A stretch of 64,000 bases of DNA, taken from Candidatus Pantoea haifensis. GTDB taxonomy: Bacteria; Pseudomonadota; Gammaproteobacteria; Enterobacterales; Enterobacteriaceae. A program made the translations under genes and the position numbers. The notes below the pieces were generated by a model. That model ran no database searches, was not told the DNA's origin, and was given only the letters and a program-made list of their open reading frames with translations. The DNA is taken from NCBI GenBank assembly GCA_018842655.1, contig JAGTWN010000004.1, positions 2,170,001 to 2,234,000 of the forward strand. Direction: 5' to 3'. Shown here one piece after another: positions 47,401 through 57,035 of this stretch (its first letter is position 1; every line of letters starts with the position of its first letter).

Positions 47401-47799
47401 ATCGGCAATACGTGAACTTAACTGGAACAGCTTACGCTTGTCGGCATCATCGCTGAGATAGTGGCGAAGAGAGATAAATTCGTCATGCTCCAGCAGTATT
47501 GGCAAACGACGCATCAGTTTCCAGCTCATACTGGCTTTACTGAATGCGCTTTCAACCGGAATATCTGGCAGCACCAGTACGAACATTTCCCAGATAAAGC
47601 TGGCAGGTAGCGGAAACTCAATATTGGCGGCAATGCCGAAGGTGTTTGCCAGTTCCATTTGCAACCATTGCGCCATGCCTGGGCTTTGTACCAGTATCAT
47701 TTCTGACGCAAAAGGATCCTCAAGAGGGTCATGTTTTATCACCGCAGCTGCCAAAATCTTAAGCACATCAAGCTGATTCGAGTGATAAACGTGAAACAT
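44426..47799 (-). CDS. recC: Exodeoxyribonuclease V gamma subunit RecC, three apparent frameshifts
   Basis: RecBCD subunit that splits the duplex and recognises Chi. The start is ATG at 47799-47797 (MFHVYHSNQLDVLKIL), with CAGGAG upstream. Three breaks occur: AA at 47181-47182 (one base lost, repaired TPQQTLPKRVFICGIAALPPVYLQALQ), a G5 run at 44770-44774 (two bases short or one extra, WRFP/VASDTAEA) and a T6 run at 44641-44646 (one short, DKKSQQLLSDDSTQLKARNR). The true stop is TAG at 44428-44426, giving about 1125 residues (E. coli 1122). Conserved patterns include DIIVMVADIDSYAPFIQAVF, DDDRYLFLEALISAQQQLYVSYIGR and LEHLIYCASGG. Confidence 0.92.
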
Positions 47800-47934
47800 G
47801 AAAACTCCTGTGATGAAACGAAACAGCACTGCGGTCGTGACTGCTGCTGAAGCTGAACAATTCTGGCCCGGTAACTTTACCGCGTATCGCTAATGAAGCC
47901 CATAAAAAGGGACAATTCGCCTGTTTTGATCACG

Positions 47935-48219
47935 TTAACAGCGTAATCGCGATAAGGTAGCGGTACGTTGATATGGCCCTACAACCTCGGCACTTTCTAA
48001 CGTACAGTTGCCGGGACCGGTGCGTCGCTGTAATCCGCTTTGCCAGCCTGCAACGTCGTGCCCGATTAAACGCTGCTCCGCCATTCGCCAGGCTTCGCGC
48101 TGTTGCCACTGCTGGTTAAAGCCGTGAGTGAGCATGCGATGATACTGCATCAGGGCGCTGCTGCTTAATGCCATTAACAGCATGGCGAACAACGCTTCTG
48201 GCAGGCTAAACCCGCGCAC
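47935..48219 (-). CDS. ppdC: Prepilin peptidase-dependent protein C (type IV pilin-like)
   Basis: Short pseudopilin-like protein. The prepilin cleavage motif RG/FSLPEALFAMLLMAL has Glu at mature position 5, followed by a hydrophobic N-terminal helix. The only plausible start right before the motif is GTG at 48219-48217, leaving a three-residue leader and about 94 residues. It overlaps or abuts the ygdB stop and has no clear ribosome-binding site, so translation is probably coupled. E. coli PpdC has a slightly longer leader (7 residues). Confidence 0.8.
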   Translation of the reverse strand: MRGFSLPEALFAMLLMALSSSALMQYHRMLTHGFNQQWQQREAWRMAEQRLIGHDVAGWQSGLQRRTGPGNCTLESAEVVGPYQRTATLSRLRC

Positions 48220-48220
48220 A

Positions 48221-48625
48221 TTACAAACACTGTTCTGGTTTCGCCAGTGGGCAGTAATCAATCCAGCCGTGCGGTAACGCTTTAATACGTTGGCCCTGTG
48301 CTGATACCCAATGCCACACCGCCATCTCGCTACCGCTGGCCTCACCTTTAAGCAGAAGTTGCCCATCTTCACCTCGTTGTAAACAACTGCGCCAGCCTGC
48401 ATGGCTATCCTGCTGACAAAAGGGGCGCTCGGCTCCAGGCCAGTGTAGTGTCATGCCCCATTGCAGCGCAGACTGCGCACGCCAGAAATTCTGAATAAAG
48501 TGCTGCTCATCAGCGACCAGCAACATTCCCTGGCTTAACATCTTTCGACTGGCATGCAGTGTGAGACTTCCCATCAGCAATATCATCAGCACCATACCTA
48601 ATGCACTATTGCCACGTTCCTTCAC
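48221..48625 (-). CDS. ygdB: YgdB family protein (pilin-cluster, DUF2509)
   Basis: 134-residue protein with an N-terminal hydrophobic helix (NSALGMVLMILLMGSLTLHA), a pattern like minor pseudopilin PilX-type partners. The start is GTG at 48625, overlapping the ppdB stop by 4 bp. It contains four Cys that could form periplasmic disulfides. It keeps the ppdA-ppdB-ygdB-ppdC order of E. coli; its function is unknown. Confidence 0.85.
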   Translation of the reverse strand: MKERGNSALGMVLMILLMGSLTLHASRKMLSQGMLLVADEQHFIQNFWRAQSALQWGMTLHWPGAERPFCQQDSHAGWRSCLQRGEDGQLLLKGEASGSEMAVWHWVSAQGQRIKALPHGWIDYCPLAKPEQCL

Positions 48626-49149
48626 AGGTTTTCGCCCTCAACCCAGCTTTCCAGAGTTTCAAGCCAGGGACCGGCTTGTCCTTGTATCAGTAATTTAATC
48701 AGCGCCCCTTCCCTCACGACATTGAACGCCGCTATTTTAAGGAACGCAGGGTCGGAGAGCCGTTCCCAGCCCTTGCCGTCACAAGCCTCTACGCCGCGCT
48801 GCATTTCCAGCTGATTTTGACGCAGGCGGTAGCCGTAATAATCACTTTCGCTATGCGTGACCGCTTCCCACTTTCCATTGCTGTTTTCATCCCAACGTAC
48901 CAGCAGACAATTTTCAGAAAGCCTGAGGCTTTCGCTACCACATGTGCCGTTGCAGTAACCTGCGCGGCGCACTGCTTTTTCCAGCGTCAACATGATCTGC
49001 AATAACTCTTGTCGAAGCTGTACCTGTTGTTGCAGCTTAAGATTTTCACTTAACAGCAGCGGGAGAAACCGCCCGGCACTGATCATCATGACGGCACTAA
49101 TGACCATCGCGATTAACATTTCCAGCAGGCTGAATCCCGCCGCTTTCAT
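48622..49149 (-). CDS. ppdB: Prepilin peptidase-dependent protein B
   Basis: Type IV pilin-like minor pilin. The start chosen is ATG at 49149-49147 (MKAAG/FSLLEMLIAM), overlapping the ppdA stop as ATGA with AGAGGG six bases upstream; an ATG two codons earlier is also possible. The prepilin motif G/FSLLE is followed by a hydrophobic helix. YCNGTCGSESLRL and ACDGKGWERLSDP are shared with E. coli PpdB. About 175 residues. Confidence 0.88.
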   Translation of the reverse strand: MKAAGFSLLEMLIAMVISAVMMISAGRFLPLLLSENLKLQQQVQLRQELLQIMLTLEKAVRRAGYCNGTCGSESLRLSENCLLVRWDENSNGKWEAVTHSESDYYGYRLRQNQLEMQRGVEACDGKGWERLSDPAFLKIAAFNVVREGALIKLLIQGQAGPWLETLESWVEGENL

Positions 49150-49616
49150 CTGCATCCCTCTTTTTCTGGCTGGCATATGCGAATACGTGCACGGGCGGAG
49201 ATAATGATGCTGAGCCGTCCCGCTTCGTTACCCAGCTCAATGCTGCCCGCTTTCGCGACATTACGACGACCATAAAAGCCTGGCTCGCCACGCAAACCGA
49301 ATAGCCTGACGCTCTCATGAGGCGCAACAAATTGCAGCTGTTGACCCAAACCGCAATCCCGATCGGGCTGAATACCGCTTCCGATGCACCAGGGCTGACG
49401 GACGCGCGTCCACAGCGCCCGATCCTGATTTTGCCGGTTCGCCTGCGCCCGTAAGCGCAACAAAAAGCTTTGAAGCTGCTGTGCGGTGTCATGCAATTGC
49501 TGACGCTGTTGCCAGCGTTGCCAACCCTGCAACGTTCCAGCACAGAGGATGCCGACAATGACCATCACGAACAGCAGTTCTGGCAAGGTATAACCAGAGG
49601 TAGGGTGCGTTTTCAT
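49146..49616 (-). CDS. ppdA: Prepilin peptidase-dependent protein A
   Basis: GspH-type minor pseudopilin. The start ATG at 49616-49614 gives MKTHPTSG/YTLPELLFVMVIVGIL: the prepilin cleavage site after Gly, a Tyr rather than Phe at mature position 1, and the conserved Glu at position 5. About 156 residues. It is first of the four pilin-like genes; thyA lies 200 bp upstream with its own terminator, so ppdA probably has a separate promoter. Confidence 0.88.
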   Translation of the reverse strand: MKTHPTSGYTLPELLFVMVIVGILCAGTLQGWQRWQQRQQLHDTAQQLQSFLLRLRAQANRQNQDRALWTRVRQPWCIGSGIQPDRDCGLGQQLQFVAPHESVRLFGLRGEPGFYGRRNVAKAGSIELGNEAGRLSIIISARARIRICQPEKEGCR

Positions 49617-49760
49617 GGCGGCAGCATGCCCGACATTCTCTGTCCAGCCAATCATGTTAGCTGCACTCTGGAAAATGCCTCGCACTACTTTTTCGCATGG
49701 TGTTTCTGACGACATGGGATTGCGGGATAGCCCGCAAAATGAAAAGGGTAAACGACGAAC

Positions 49761-49795
49761 AAAAAAGCCCCGGCGTGCTCAACACGGCCGGGGCT
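49761..49795 (-). terminator. thyA terminator
   Basis: On the minus strand a GC-rich 9-bp stem (49795-49787 with 49774-49766, AGCCCCGGC and its complement) is followed by six T (complement of 49766-49761). It lies 21 bp after the thyA stop and is a classical intrinsic terminator. Confidence 0.9.
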
Positions 49796-49816
49796 CAAGG
49801 CTTTTCACATCAAAAG

Positions 49817-50611
49817 TTAAACGGCAACCGGTGCTTTGATTGCCGGGTGTGGATCGTAACCTTCAATTTCAAAGTCATCAAACTGATAGTCAAACAGCGA
49901 GGCTGGTTTACGCTTGATTACCAGCTTCGGCAGCGGACGCGGCTCACGCGTCAGTTGCAGGCGTGCCTGTTCCAGATGATTGCTGTAGAGGTGCGTATCG
50001 CCGCCGGTCCAGACAAAATCGCCCACATCCAGATCGCATTGCTGCGCCACCATATGTACCAGCAGCGCATAGCTGGCAATGTTAAACGGCAGGCCAAGGA
50101 AAATATCGCAAGAGCGTTGATAAAGCTGACAAGAGAGTTTGCCATCCGCGACATAGAACTGGAAAAAAGCGTGGCACGGCGCCAGCGCCATTTGATCCAG
50201 CTCACCCACGTTCCATGCCGAAACAATAATACGGCGTGAATCAGGGTCACTTTTCAGTTGCTCAATCACCCTGGCAATCTGATCAATTTCTTCCCCGCTG
50301 GCACTGCCCCAGCTACGCCACTGTTTACCGTAAACGGGTCCTAAATCACCGTTTTCATCTGCCCATTCGTCCCAAATCGATACCTTATTTTCTTTCAGGT
50401 AACCGATATTGGTCTCTCCTTGCAGGAACCACAGCAATTCATGAATGATGGAGCGCAAATGACATTTTTTAGTGGTCACCAGCGGAAAGCCTTCCTGCAA
50501 ATTGAAGCGCATCTGGTGACCAAAAATTGAAAGCGTCCCGGTTCCGGTGCGGTCAGATTTTGGCGTGCCTTCGTTCAGCACGTGTTGCATCAGGTCCAGA
50601 TACTGTTTCAT
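49817..50611 (-). CDS. thyA: Thymidylate synthase
   Basis: Makes dTMP from dUMP with methylenetetrahydrofolate. 264 residues, identical in length to E. coli. The catalytic Cys146 lies in [22 protein letters not shown] (phosphate Arg) and [11 protein letters not shown] are conserved. The ATG overlaps the lgt stop (ATGA), so thyA is translationally coupled to lgt. In E. coli ThyA binds and represses its own message; nothing specific to that could be judged here. The frame is intact. Confidence 0.97.
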   Translation of the reverse strand: MKQYLDLMQHVLNEGTPKSDRTGTGTLSIFGHQMRFNLQEGFPLVTTKKCHLRSIIHELLWFLQGETNIGYLKENKVSIWDEWADENGDLGPVYGKQWRSWGSASGEEIDQIARVIEQLKSDPDSRRIIVSAWNVGELDQMALAPCHAFFQFYVADGKLSCQLYQRSCDIFLGLPFNIASYALLVHMVAQQCDLDVGDFVWTGGDTHLYSNHLEQARLQLTREPRPLPKLVIKRKPASLFDYQFDDFEIEGYDPHPAIKAPVAV

Positions 50612-51491
50612 TTTTCCTCACGAAATTGTTGCTGCGGACGACGACGATACGCCCAAATCATCATAATGATACCGGCCACGATCATCGGAACAGAGAGAAT
50701 TTGTCCCATACTGATGCCACCTTCAAATAAGCCAAGCTGCGCATCCGGCTGGCGGAAAAATTCCACGATGATACGAAATGCGCCATAGCCAATCAGGAAC
50801 AAACCTGAGACGCTGCCCATTGGGCGGGGCTTACGAATAAAAATATTCAGGATAATAAACAGTACCACGCCTTCAAGCAGCAGCTCATACAGCTGCGACG
50901 GGTGACGTGGCAGCACACCGTAGGTGTTCAGCAGCGCCTGATATTGCGGGTTAGTCGCTGCCAGCGCCACATCTTCACTACGTGAGCCGGGGAACAACAT
51001 TGCGAACGGAAAGCCCGGATCAACACGCCCCCACAGCTCGCCATTAATGAAGTTGCCCAGACGCCCTGCGCCCAGACCAAATGGAATTAATGGGGCGATA
51101 AAATCAGAGACCTGGAAGAAGGTCCGTTTGGTACGACGCGCAAACCACAGCATCACAACAATCACACCAATCAGGCCACCGTGGAACGACATGCCGCCAT
51201 CCCAGACTTTGAACAGATAAAGCGGATTTTCAAGAAACAGCGGCAGGTTATAAAACAGCACATAGCCGATACGACCACCGAGGAAAACGCCCAGGAAACC
51301 GGCATACAGCAGGTTTTCCACTTCCTCTTTTTCCAGCCGCTGCCTGGCTTGTTAGCGCGACGTACCGCCAGCCACATAGCGAAAATAAAGCCCACCAGAT
51401 ACATCAAACCGTACCAGTGAAGCGAAACCGGTCCGATCGAGAAGATCACCGGATCGAATTGAGGAAATGCGATATAGCCGTTATTCATCAT
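50608..51491 (-). CDS. lgt: Prolipoprotein diacylglyceryl transferase Lgt, one apparent frameshift
   Basis: Essential inner-membrane enzyme that adds diacylglycerol to the lipobox Cys of prolipoproteins. The start is ATG at 51491 or the next codon. The frame breaks in the T5 run 51328-51332; one more base reads [25 protein letters not shown] and gives about 294 residues (E. coli 291). Seven hydrophobic helices and signature [18 protein letters not shown] are present, with catalytic region [11 protein letters not shown]. Because Lgt is essential and lipoproteins are encoded nearby, the break is almost certainly a sequencing error. Confidence 0.94.
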
Positions 51492-51607
51492 TCACCGTTC
51501 ATTTTTCAGCCCTGAAAAAGCGGGCGACAGGCACATAAAGTAAAGGCTGCGCACTATAGCACAGCCGGTTTTGCGATTTGGCGCGGAAATGTAAATGAGG
51601 TTATCGG

Positions 51608-53852
51608 TCAGCGACCACCACGGATCAAGCCCCTAATCCCCGCCGCTCCATAAACGCCGAAACCAGATGGCGCACTTCTGAGGCGGTATGCGCTTTCTGC
51701 CCTTGCTCACTCAGTTTCTGTACTTCTTCACGATCCAGGTGGCGCAGCAGATACTTCACACGGGGCACGTTTTTACCGTTCATGCTGAGATGGTGATAGC
51801 CCATACCGACCAGCAACGCGACGCACATTGGATCGCCTGCCATTTCACCACACAGGCACAGTTCCAGATTCGCCAAACGGGCTTCCTGCGCAATCGCGTG
51901 CAGCGCGCGCAGCATCGCGGGATGCAACGGATCGTACAAATTGGCGACGCGGGTGTTGTTGCGATCAACTGCCAACAAATATTGCGTGAGATCGTTGGTG
52001 CCAACTGAGACAAAATCCACGCGCGACGCCAACAGCGAGATCATAAACAGCATGGAGGGGACTTCAATCATGATGCCAATACGCGGGCGCGGAATGCTGT
52101 AACCCAGCATCTCTTCTACTTCATGCCCGGCGCGCTCAATAAGGCGCTTAGCCTCATCGATCTCATCAATATGGCTGATCATCGGTAGCAGAATGCTCAG
52201 GTTGCCCGAAGCGGCATTTGCACGCAGCATCGCACGCACCTGTACCAGGAAGATCTCGGGCTGATCGAGCGTCAGCCGAATGCCACGCCAACCGAGGCAG
52301 GGATTTTCTTCACTGATCGGCATATAGGGCAATTGTTTATCTGCACCGACATCCAGCGTGCGCAGCGTAACCGGCTTGTTGTTAAAGAGTTGCAGCATGC
52401 CCTGATATTGCGCAACCTGCTCTTCTTCAGACGGAAAACCGTTTTGCAGCATAAAGGGAATTTCAGTGCGATAGAGTCCAACCCCGTCCACCCAGTTGCC
52501 GAGGGCTTGTTCATGTTCCGGGCTTAATCCCGCGTTGAGCATCACCTGCACCCGCTCGCCGCTTTTGAGCTCACCGGGTTGATCGACCACGCCTTCAGCC
52601 ATTTTACTCAGCGCGTTTTCTTCGCTGATCAGCCGTTGATATTCCTGGACCAGCACCGGTTCAGGATCAATCAACAACTCGCCGCGATAGCCATCAACAA
52701 TCAATAACCGCTTATTGAGTAGATTCGGCTGAATATCCGCACCCATTACGGTGGGAATACCCATTGCGCGCGTCAAAATGGCGGCATGCGAGTTAGCCGC
52801 ACCGTCACGTACCACTACGCCAGCAAGGCGTTCCTGCGGTAACTCTGCCAGAGTGGTCGCCGTCAGTTCATCGGCCACCAGCACAAAACGTTCCGGCCAG
52901 GCATTGGTGCCGACCAGCGTATCATCGAGGTGAAACAGCAGGCGCTGACCCAATACGCGAAGATCGCCTGCACGTTCGCGCAAATAGCTGTCAGTCAAAC
53001 TGGCGAACTGCTCAGCAAACTTCTCTATAACCGTTTTGACCGCCCACTCAGCAACGGATCCACGTTCGATCTCAGCAAACAGATCTTTTTTCAGTCGCGC
53101 ATCGGTCAACAGATGCGAGTAGAGATCAAAAATTGCAGCACTCTCTTTTGCACGCTGGCGGCAAAACGTTTGCTGAAGCGACGGAATTCATTGGCGGCTT
53201 CGCTCATCGCCAGTGACAGGCGTTCACGCTCACGCTGCGTATCCAGCGTTGAGGCTGCCGAGACCTGATCAAGCAGCGGCTGAGTTTCATCCACCCAACC
53301 GGGTGCCACCGCGACGCCGGGCGCGGCAGCAATTGCCCGCACGCGTGTCTGACGATACTGACCAAATAGCTGGCTCAGCTGTGACTGCGAAGTGAGCGCC
53401 GCCATTTGCGTGGCAAGCGTCACCAGGAAAGACTCTTCGCTCTCGTCAAACTGGCGATGTTCACGCTGCTGTACCACCAGTACGCCAAGTAGCTGGCGAC
53501 GACTGATAATCGGCACACCGAGGAAAGAGCGGTAACGCTCTTCTTTTACTGAAGGGATGTATTTAAAACTGGGATGGCTTTGTGCATCAGCAAGGTTGAT
53601 GGGTTCAGCTAAGCGTCCAACCAACCCCACGATACCTTCGTCAAAAGCCAGTTTAACCGTGAGGCCACGCGGTTTTTTAAGTCCGCGCGTAGCCATCAGG
53701 TAATAGCAGCGACGATCGTGATCGGCGAGGTAAACGGAACACACTTCCGTTTCCATCGCCAAACAGATCTCATTGACCAAAATGTCGAGTGCTTCATTCA
53801 GACGCGGCGCACTCGCCACTTTTTCTACTATTTCACGCAACTGAGTGAGCAT
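51608..53852 (-). CDS. ptsP: PTS-Ntr enzyme I PtsP, two apparent frameshifts
   Basis: First phosphotransferase of the nitrogen-related PTS (PtsP-PtsO-PtsN). The start is ATG at 53852. An N-terminal GAF domain (CSVYLADHDRRCYYLMATRG, FDEGIVGLVGRLAEPINL) is followed by the enzyme I module with the active His in GAANSHAAI near 356 and GTNDLTQYLLAVDRNN near 625. Breaks: the T4 run 53146-53149 and the C4 run 51630-51633. One base at each gives 748 residues, exactly the E. coli length, with the C-terminus ERRGLGGLIRGGR and a TGA at 51610-51608. Left unrepaired, the second break truncates the last six residues. Confidence 0.94.
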
Positions 53853-53864
53853 AAAGGGCGTGGC

Positions 53865-54392
53865 CTATCCTCTCTTACGTCGATGGGCAGGATTATTTCG
53901 CTGCCCTGCACTCTCCTGCACAGACATCACCACGCCAGCGAATTCCTTCATTACGCGGCGATAAACATCGCGCTTAAAGGAGACAACCTGACGCACCGGA
54001 TACCAGAAGCTAACCCAGCGCCAGCCATCGAACTCTGGCGTACTGCTGTGCTGCACATTGATATCCGCGTCATTACAGAGTAACTGCAGAAGAAACCACT
54101 TTTGTTTCTGGCCGATACATACCGGCTTTGTGTCCCAACGCACCAAACGTTTTGGCAACTTGTAGCGCAACCAGTTACGGGTAGACGCAAGTATTCGAAC
54201 ATCTTTACGGTGTAACCCAACTTCTTCGAACAGTTCGCGATACATCGCCTGCTCTGCGGTTTCACCGGGATTGATGCCTCCCTGAGGAAATTGCCAGGAG
54301 TGCTGTCCAAAGCGCCTGGCCCATAACACTTGTCCTTGCCTGTTACAGATTACGATACCAACATTCGGGCGGTAGCCATCATCATCGATCAC
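53865..54392 (-). CDS. rppH: RNA pyrophosphohydrolase RppH
   Basis: Nudix hydrolase converting 5'-triphosphate RNA to monophosphate and starting RNase E-dependent decay. 175 residues (E. coli 176). The Nudix box [22 protein letters not shown] lies at about 38-59. The ATG at 54392 follows TCCGGTG rather than a strong ribosome-binding site. ptsP begins 12 bp downstream on the same strand. The frame is intact. Confidence 0.96.
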   Translation of the reverse strand: MIDDDGYRPNVGIVICNRQGQVLWARRFGQHSWQFPQGGINPGETAEQAMYRELFEEVGLHRKDVRILASTRNWLRYKLPKRLVRWDTKPVCIGQKQKWFLLQLLCNDADINVQHSSTPEFDGWRWVSFWYPVRQVVSFKRDVYRRVMKEFAGVVMSVQESAGQRNNPAHRRKRG

Positions 54393-55076
54393 CGGACTAC
54401 CTCAAAGCTAAATTTGAATAGGCTGATTGTTTCACACTCCTTACAGGCGGTAAACCACTGGATTAGCAGGGAGTAAACTGTACATACCTGGGATAACTCA
54501 CAGCGATAACCTAAGTTATAAACAATAATGCGTGAAAAAAACGATCTTATTCACTTTTTCTGTGGATAGCTTTGTGTAGAACGCGGGAGTTACGTGAATA
54601 ACCCGCTAAGATGATTCTTATTAACTGCGCCATCTTAAAAACATTAATGATTGATATTTAAAGTAATATTTTATAGACCACCCTTTTCTATCGCTGCATT
54701 TACCCTAAAATTAAAGCCCTTATCTGTGGATTGGTCAAAGATCAATCGACCCGCTTTTTATCCACAATGAATAGGTTAAGCTTAGGGCAAAGTGGTCAAA
54801 TTCTATTAACAAAAGCCACTGTCAAGGCTGTAAATCGAACCAGTAAGCTGTTTTGGCCGGGGTTATTCCCTTTTTCTGTGGATAACTGCCTTTAAGATCC
54901 TGTTTATTAATGGCAGTCAGGTGGGATAACCTTGTCGTTGTTTTAACCGCCTGAAATTTTCTTCGGAAAAAACTGACGATCTATCATGCTATTATGTTCA
55001 GCCAAATCGGCTTTTTCAGTGCCGTTAATCCTCTCGCTGTTAACTGCCTCTTTTTTAATCAATGTGAGTTGTCATA
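54393..55076. promoter_or_regulatory. rppH-mutH intergenic region, DARS2-like DnaA-reactivating locus
   Basis: A 684-bp AT-rich gap with several DnaA-box matches (consensus TTATNCACA). Perfect boxes: TTATCCACA at 54758-54766 and TGTGGATAA (reverse) at 54877-54885. Eight-of-nine boxes: TTATTCACT 54547-54555, TGTGGATAG 54561-54569, CGTGAATAA 54593-54601. A seven-of-nine box is TGTGGATTG at 54725-54733. A weak IHF-like site reads on the minus strand at 54656-54644. In E. coli, DARS2, which recharges ADP-DnaA to ATP-DnaA and needs IHF and Fis, is between mutH and rppH (ygdP), so I identify this as its counterpart. The core is probably the box cluster at 54547-54580. Confidence 0.8.
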
Positions 55077-55754
55077 ATGAATCACCTTCCCGGGCCACCT
55101 GAAGATGAAGCCACCCTGCTGGCACGGGCGCAAGCTCTGGCCGGTTTAACGCTGGAGACGCTGGCTGCAAAAGCAGGATTGCCCATGCCTGCTAACCTGA
55201 AGCGTGATAAGGGTTGGGTCGGAATGTTACTGGAATGGCATTTAGGGGCCAGCGCAGGAAGCAAAGCGGAGCAGGATTTTGTGCATCTTGGCATCGAGCT
55301 TAAGACCATTCCCGTTGATGCCTGTGGCAAACCATTAGAAACGACTTTCGTCTGTGTGGCTCCGCTTACCGGCAACAGTGGTGTGACCTGGCAGACCAGC
55401 CACGTTCGCCATAAGCTGGCCCGCGTGCTCTGGATCCCGGTCGAAGGCGAGCGCGACATTCCATTATGCGCGCGGCGTGTCGGCGCCCCGTTACTCTGGA
55501 GTCCCAGCCCGGAAGAGGATGAAATGCTACGCCAGGACTGGGAAGAGTTAATGGATATGATTGTATTGGGACAGGTTGAACGCATTACTGCCCGCCACGG
55601 CGCCTGGTTACAGATCCGTCCTAAAGCGGCAAACAGCAAGGCGCTGACGGAAGGCATTGGCGATCAGGGGCAGCCCATCATGACCTTGCCACGCGGTTTC
55701 TACCTAAAGAAAAGCTTTACCGGGCCGCTGCTGGCACGACATTTTTTGCTGTGA
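55077..55754 (+). CDS. mutH: DNA mismatch repair endonuclease MutH
   Basis: Nicks the unmethylated strand at hemimethylated GATC during MutHLS repair. 225 residues (E. coli 229). The restriction-fold active site is visible: Asp67 in EQDFVHLG, then Glu74 and Lys76 in GIELKT (E. coli D70, E77, K79). Also conserved are [22 protein letters not shown] and [22 protein letters not shown]. The start is ATG at 55077. It is divergent from rppH. The frame is intact. Confidence 0.97.
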   Translation: MNHLPGPPEDEATLLARAQALAGLTLETLAAKAGLPMPANLKRDKGWVGMLLEWHLGASAGSKAEQDFVHLGIELKTIPVDACGKPLETTFVCVAPLTGNSGVTWQTSHVRHKLARVLWIPVEGERDIPLCARRVGAPLLWSPSPEEDEMLRQDWEELMDMIVLGQVERITARHGAWLQIRPKAANSKALTEGIGDQGQPIMTLPRGFYLKKSFTGPLLARHFLL

Positions 55755-55851
55755 TTTTTGTCGTCGAACAGTTTTTTGCATTTTTCTTCGTGTGGCTCAA
55801 AATGGTTGCGTATAATCGCCGTTTAATTTTCGTTTAGGATTGAATGTAAGC

Positions 55852-56565
55852 ATGTTTGACTGGATTGCCGATCCCAATGCCTGGCTTGCACTGGGTACCC
55901 TGACCATTCTCGAAGTGGTTTTGGGCATTGATAACATTATTTTCCTGTCGTTGGTTGTGGCTAAGCTGCCTAAAAATCAGCAAGCCAGTGCCCGTCGCAT
56001 CGGTTTAATGGGCGCCATGTTGATGCGCCTGGGCTTGCTGGCGTCGATCGCCTGGGTCGCAAAACTGACCAACCCGCTGTTCACCTTAATGGGTCACGCT
56101 TTCTCAGCACGCGACCTGATTTTACTTTTTGGTGGCCTGTTCCTGCTGTGGAAATCCAGTATGGAAATCCATGAAACCATCGAAGGGGAAGAAGGGGAGC
56201 ATAAAACCAATGTGCACTCTTTCCTCGGCGCGATTGTGCAGATTATGATGCTCGACATTATTTTCAGCCTCGACTCGGTTATTACCGCTGTCGGCCTCTC
56301 CGATCATTTGTTCATTATGATGGCAGCGGTTGTGATTGCCGTGCTGATGATGATGTTTGCCGCACGCGCGATTGGCAATTTTGTTGAACGCCACCCATCG
56401 GTAAAAATGCTGGCGTTATCCTTCCTGATTCTGGTGGGTTTTACCCTGATTCTGGAGAGTTTTGCCGTTCATGTGCCAAAAGGTTACATTTATTTCGCCA
56501 TGTTCTTCTCAATGGCAGTTGAATGCCTGAACCTGATGCGCGGCAAGAAAAAAATTACACAGTAA
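55852..56565 (+). CDS. ygdQ: TerC family inner-membrane protein YgdQ
   Basis: Multi-pass TerC/Alx-family protein, 237 residues from ATG 55852 (MFDWIADPNAWLALGTLTILE). About seven hydrophobic helices are present. Signatures are EVVLGIDNIIFLSLVV near residue 20 and LLDIIFSLDSVITAVG-type acidic membrane motifs near 135-150, proposed in this family to handle metal ions (Mn in some members). The substrate of YgdQ is unknown. mutH is 97 bp upstream. Confidence 0.93.
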   Translation: MFDWIADPNAWLALGTLTILEVVLGIDNIIFLSLVVAKLPKNQQASARRIGLMGAMLMRLGLLASIAWVAKLTNPLFTLMGHAFSARDLILLFGGLFLLWKSSMEIHETIEGEEGEHKTNVHSFLGAIVQIMMLDIIFSLDSVITAVGLSDHLFIMMAAVVIAVLMMMFAARAIGNFVERHPSVKMLALSFLILVGFTLILESFAVHVPKGYIYFAMFFSMAVECLNLMRGKKKITQ

Positions 56566-56571
56566 AGTCAA

Positions 56572-56589
56572 GGGCGAGCCTGCTCGCCC
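56572..56589 (+). terminator. Hairpin after ygdQ
   Basis: GGGCGAGC and GCTCGCCC form an 8-bp perfect stem with a two-base loop just after the ygdQ stop, followed by a weak T run (GATGATTTT). It is a probable terminator. Confidence 0.6.
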
Positions 56590-56679
56590 GATGATTTTCG
56601 GATTGATGCGATTAACCCAGCCAGTAAAACGTTTTATTACTACACTTTTTGCAATTGAAGCGTGAGAGGAATGAGAGTG

Positions 56680-56898
56680 ATGAAAGGGTTGGCTGGCGCA
56701 GTATTAGTCATGGTTGCTGCTGTAACGTTGAGTGGATGCAGTTCAGATTATGTTATGGCAACAAAAGATGGTCGAATGATCATGACCGAAGGTAAGCCTG
56801 CTATTGATAAAGAAACGGGCCTGGTGCAATACACCGATCAAGCCGGACATGAGATGCAGATCAACGGTGATGAAGTCTCAACTATCATTGAGCGTTAA
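56680..56898 (+). CDS. ygdR: YgdI/YgdR family lipoprotein (YgdR)
   Basis: Small lipoprotein, 72 residues from ATG 56680 ([22 protein letters not shown]), chosen because GAGAGGA lies nine bases upstream; in-frame starts at 56662 and 56671 are possible. The lipobox LSGC puts the acylated Cys at residue 20. The mature part [23 protein letters not shown] is the DUF903 domain shared with ygdI at 28354-28578. Its function is unknown. The place between ygdQ and tas matches E. coli. Confidence 0.92.
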   Translation: MKGLAGAVLVMVAAVTLSGCSSDYVMATKDGRMIMTEGKPAIDKETGLVQYTDQAGHEMQINGDEVSTIIER

Positions 56899-57035
56899 GT
56901 GCGAAATTGTGTAGCCTGCCGCTGATTCCCTACTGGCAGGCGATTTCCCGAGTTTTCCCCTTCCTTCCCCGCTGTTGCTCGCGCTATAGTCCTACAGGAC
57001 ATAACATTCCATTCCATAAGAAAAGGAAGCCGGCA

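Noticed and set aside
54393-55076. Plasmid or chromosomal replication origin because of DnaA boxes
   Set aside because: There is no dnaA, gidA/mnmG or rep gene and no set of 13-mer unwinding repeats; the gene context is that of DARS2.
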